A stretch of DNA of 64,000 nucleotides from Pirellula staleyi DSM 6068 (GTDB lineage Bacteria > Planctomycetota > Planctomycetia > Pirellulales > Pirellulaceae), in the NCBI GenBank assembly GCA_945875845.1, contig CAMCMB010000027.1:1-64000 (forward strand), given 5' to 3'. Position numbers and translations under genes: made by a program. Under the pieces are notes generated by a model. It saw only the letters and a list, made by a program, of their open reading frames with translations. It did not search any database and had not been told where the DNA came from. This document shows positions 61,377 to 64,000 of this stretch, in pieces. How positions within the stretch are numbered: the first letter of the stretch is position 1; each line of letters starts with the position of its first letter.

Positions 61377-62503
61377 AGATCACAGAGATTCGGTGTGCGG
61401 GTTTACGAGGAGCAACGCCCGAGGGTGGATGGAGCAATGAGCTGCGTCCCGAGGATTGCGTGCATACACTGATTGCGGTACATACCGACGAAGGCTCTGT
61501 GGGGCTCGGAAGCGTCTTCACAAACGATGCACTAGTGCGTGCGGCTTTGGCCGTTCTTGAACCGCTCTATCGCGGAGAGAATGCGTTGGAGCCGGAACGA
61601 GTCAGCGAAAAATTGCATCAGCACATGTTTTGGCTGGGGCGTGGCGGAGCGATTACCCATACGATCAGTGGAATCGACATCGCCCTTTGGGACTTGCTCG
61701 GCAAAGCCACGGGGCAACCGGTTGGACGATTGCTTGGGGGGCGGTATCGCGATCGGGTCCAACCCTATGCCTCGTTGCTCATGGATGAGCCAAACAAGCT
61801 GAAAGATCACTTGCTCTCGGTGAAGTCGCAAGGATTCCGAGCATTCAAAATTGGGTGGGGACCGTTTGGACGTCGCAGCGCGTCACTCGATGAAGCGATT
61901 GTTCGCGCAGCTCGCGAAGCGGTCGGTGAGGATTCACGGTTGATGGTCGATGCGGGTGGTAGTGATGCCTATTGGACCAATGGGTACAAGTGGGCGTTGA
62001 ACAAGGCAAAAATGCTAGCGGACTACAATGTCTATTGGTTCGAGGAGCCACTCTCCCCAGATGCGATCGAAGACTATGCGTTGTTGAGAGAGCATTCACC
62101 CGTTGCGATTGCGGGCGGAGAAGTGCTAACTCGCCGCCAATCGTTTCAACCCTGGCTTGAGGCCCGCGCATTTGACATTGTGCAGCCCGATGTCACAAAA
62201 GTTGGCGGGATAAGTGAAGAACGCCGAATCGCTTGGATGGCTCAAGACCACGGTGTACGGTTTATTCCCCATGGTTGGAATACCGCAGTGGGCTTAGCTG
62301 CCGATCTGCAATTGGCATCTGCCTTTCCCGGAACAGATCTCGTCGAATATCTAACTGGTTCACCGTTCATCGACGAAATCACGCTCGGAGGCTGGCAGCT
62401 TGATGGGGATGGCATGTTGGTTATTCCATCGTCACCAGGACTTGGTCTAGAACTCGATCGAGATGCCGTCATCAAGTATTCTGGGGTAACCAACCTTCTG
62501 TGA
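61373..62503 (+). CDS. Mandelate racemase/muconate lactonizing enzyme family protein
   Basis: A 376-residue enolase-superfamily enzyme, probably an acid-sugar dehydratase or racemase. The capping domain is followed by the barrel with GFRAFKIGWGPFG (Lys), LMVDAGGSDAYW (Asp metal ligand), YWFEEPLSPDA (Glu), IAGGEVLTRR (Glu) and the catalytic HGWN. It is translationally coupled to the M81 gene (ATGA). A single Lys rather than KxK and the HGW motif point to the MR subgroup. The substrate is unknown. Confidence 0.9.
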   Translation: MKITEIRCAGLRGATPEGGWSNELRPEDCVHTLIAVHTDEGSVGLGSVFTNDALVRAALAVLEPLYRGENALEPERVSEKLHQHMFWLGRGGAITHTISGIDIALWDLLGKATGQPVGRLLGGRYRDRVQPYASLLMDEPNKLKDHLLSVKSQGFRAFKIGWGPFGRRSASLDEAIVRAAREAVGEDSRLMVDAGGSDAYWTNGYKWALNKAKMLADYNVYWFEEPLSPDAIEDYALLREHSPVAIAGGEVLTRRQSFQPWLEARAFDIVQPDVTKVGGISEERRIAWMAQDHGVRFIPHGWNTAVGLAADLQLASAFPGTDLVEYLTGSPFIDEITLGGWQLDGDGMLVIPSSPGLGLELDRDAVIKYSGVTNLL

Positions 62504-62530
62504 TCAAGGTTGCACATGGGAGAGCGGTGG

Positions 62531-62659
62531 GGTGAGGCTCCTGCCGAACCATGGCGTCTATTTGGGAGGGTGAGGCTCCTGCCGAACCATGACGTCTATT
62601 TGGGAGGGTGAGGCTCCTGCCGAACCATGGCGTAAGCTCGGCAGGAGCCTCGCTCTCCC
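62531..62659. repeat. Expanded copy of the GCTCGGCAGGAGCCTCG family
   Basis: Three tandem 38-bp copies of the left side (GGTGAGGCTCCTGCCGAACC and onward, starting at 62531, 62569 and 62607) are followed by one right arm (62636-62659). It lies between convergent genes. Confidence 0.9.
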
Positions 62660-62676
62660 ATTGATTTCAAAGGCAT

Positions 62677-63597
62677 TTACTTTTCGAGGCTTGACCAATC
62701 AGATTTCAATAGGATGGAGGAACTTGGAATTGCGCCCGCGTGTCCGCACACGACGGACGCGACGCGACATGCGTTGGCCACGACAGAGCGCACAGATGCA
62801 CCGGAGCACAGTCCCACGACCAGCGCAGCCGTAAAAGCGTCCCCTGCGCCGACGGTATCGCAAACGTTGACAGGAACGCCTGGTTGATCGATGGTTTCAT
62901 TGCGTGTCACGACAACCGCCCCCTCGGCGCCGCGCGTCATCGCCACAAGCTCTAAATCGAATTTCCGTCGCAGCGCACGCAGTGTTTCTATTGGATCGGA
63001 AAGCTCTCGCAATTCGCATGCCTCGAATACCTTCTGAAACTCGTCGTCGCTTAACTTGACAACGGTTGCCATCGCGACGGATTCTCGAATCAGAGCATTG
63101 TCAAAAAAGGGGGCTCGTAGATTTACATCCAAAACACGTCGTGCACTATTTTTCTTGGCGATCTGCAGCGTTTGGGTGATCGCTTTTCGCGATTCGCGAC
63201 CGCGTTGACCAAGCGTACCAAAGTAGATGGCGTCGGCGTCGGCAACGACCGCTTCAAACTCCGGCATCCAACGCAATCGATCCCAGGCAGCATCGGCGTG
63301 AATCACGAAGCTTGGCTTACCCGATTTATCGACGTCCACTCCTACGGTTCCCGTGGAGACGGATTCAAGCCTTTGTATCAGTGAAACATCAACTCCCAAC
63401 GCTCGTAAAATCCCCATCGCCCCATCTCCCAACGCATCTTTTCCAACAGCGCTGAGCATGGTGACCTGACTTCCTAACAATGCAGCGTGGCACGCAAAAT
63501 TGGCAGGTGCACCTCCGAATCGAGCGCCATCTGGAAAGAGATCCCAAAGCACTTCGCCGATCGAGATGATGGAGTTACTCGATGGATAGTCTCGCAT
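62677..63597 (-). CDS. PfkB family carbohydrate kinase
   Basis: A ribokinase-fold sugar kinase, 306 residues from the ATG at 63597 (MRDYPSSNSIISIGEVLWDL). It has the substrate-binding GARFGGAPANFACHAALLG, the ATP-site segment VAMTRGAEGAVVV and the catalytic anion-hole signature VCDTVGAGDAFTAALVVG. The closest type is fructokinase/2-keto-3-deoxygluconate kinase, which could act downstream of the neighbouring enolase-superfamily enzyme, though the genes are convergent. The frame is open 37 codons further upstream, but that part is basic and unlike the family. Confidence 0.92.
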   Translation of the reverse strand: MRDYPSSNSIISIGEVLWDLFPDGARFGGAPANFACHAALLGSQVTMLSAVGKDALGDGAMGILRALGVDVSLIQRLESVSTGTVGVDVDKSGKPSFVIHADAAWDRLRWMPEFEAVVADADAIYFGTLGQRGRESRKAITQTLQIAKKNSARRVLDVNLRAPFFDNALIRESVAMATVVKLSDDEFQKVFEACELRELSDPIETLRALRRKFDLELVAMTRGAEGAVVVTRNETIDQPGVPVNVCDTVGAGDAFTAALVVGLCSGASVRSVVANACRVASVVCGHAGAIPSSSILLKSDWSSLEK

Positions 63598-64000
63598 TTT
63601 CTGGTACCGTGGGTTGATAAAAATTCGTCGAAGATACCATACCAGAAATCCCAGTCTCAGTACAATCCGCGCACTAGGTTTCCGCGTTAGGGAGGCCGTA
63701 TCGAACATTTCCTTGGACCAACTGAATCGGTTCGTTTAGCAAGGATTAGTGTTCGATTAGCGCTGATTAGTGTTCCAATCATCGATGCCGCCGAACACTA
63801 ATTTAACGATGGGCAAGAATGGAAAGGACTACCAGCAGGATCAAAACTAGAGTGCAAAAAGTCTTTCAGAAATGCTCGAATCTGCTTTGGGTCGCACCCG
63901 GCAGGTGCGACCTACCACCGAAACATCCTGCGGAATCCAAGTACCTTTAAGAAGCACCACCAAATGCGTTTTTTTGGGGGTAGCTTCGTTTGATCGCTCC
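63598..64000. other. Window end, hairpin, no gene
   Basis: No gene recognised. It contains the hairpin GGTCGCACC-CGGCA-GGTGCGACC (63890-63912). Confidence 0.5.

Noticed and set aside
62531-62659. Tandem 38-bp repeats as a possible CRISPR array
   Set aside because: Units are contiguous without unique spacers, there is no leader, and no cas gene is in the window.

Overview
The window looks like the chromosome of a planctomycete, most likely from the Pirellulaceae (Rhodopirellula/Blastopirellula relatives). The grounds are a DUF1592 / DUF1552 / ankyrin cluster with planctomycete-type cytochrome motifs, a TIGR03000-type domain, FmdB-type zinc ribbons, sparse Shine-Dalgarno sites with many GTG/TTG starts, and numerous intergenic palindromes and heptamer arrays. 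No rRNA, tRNA, CRISPR array or intact mobile element was seen.

Layout. 172-867 is cutC. 978-15679 is a complete 14-gene complex I operon (nuoA to nuoN, minus strand). It has a recognisable promoter, a TGTGA-N6-TCACA palindrome just upstream of nuoA, and a heptanucleotide repeat array at each end. 16-26 kb carries a secreted thioredoxin/trypsin-like protein, a universal-stress/GspE-type ATPase fusion, an exported amidohydrolase, an HD hydrolase, an exported TIGR03000-methyltransferase, a broken four-helix-bundle gene, a probable diadenylate cyclase with an N-terminal sensor region, and nnrD. 26-28.5 kb is a rearranged patch: an IS110 remnant, a truncated duplicate of the DUF1592 gene, and an FkbM methyltransferase caught between the two copies. 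28.5-33.9 kb is the intact DUF1592-DUF1552-ankyrin cluster.

33.9-36.8 kb encodes a translationally coupled DUF262 protein and HipA-type kinase with no HipB. This is the best candidate for an undescribed conflict or defence module. 37-42 kb holds an ABC-2 exporter, queC, an FtsQ-like protein next to murB, and a periplasmic thioredoxin. 43-49 kb holds an S1-domain protein, gatB, a prenyltransferase-beta-like protein and a Gfo/Idh/MocA oxidoreductase. 49-52.5 kb holds an orphan STAS domain, a probably foreign flavin amine oxidase and a cluster of repeats. 52.5-64 kb holds a NagA-like deacetylase, a 1177-residue probable PPi-type PEP carboxykinase, an FmdB zinc ribbon, cysH-ridA, an M81 peptidase / enolase-superfamily operon and a PfkB sugar kinase.

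Three or more families of palindromic repeats recur between genes. All functional calls come from reading motifs in the sequence; no database search was run.
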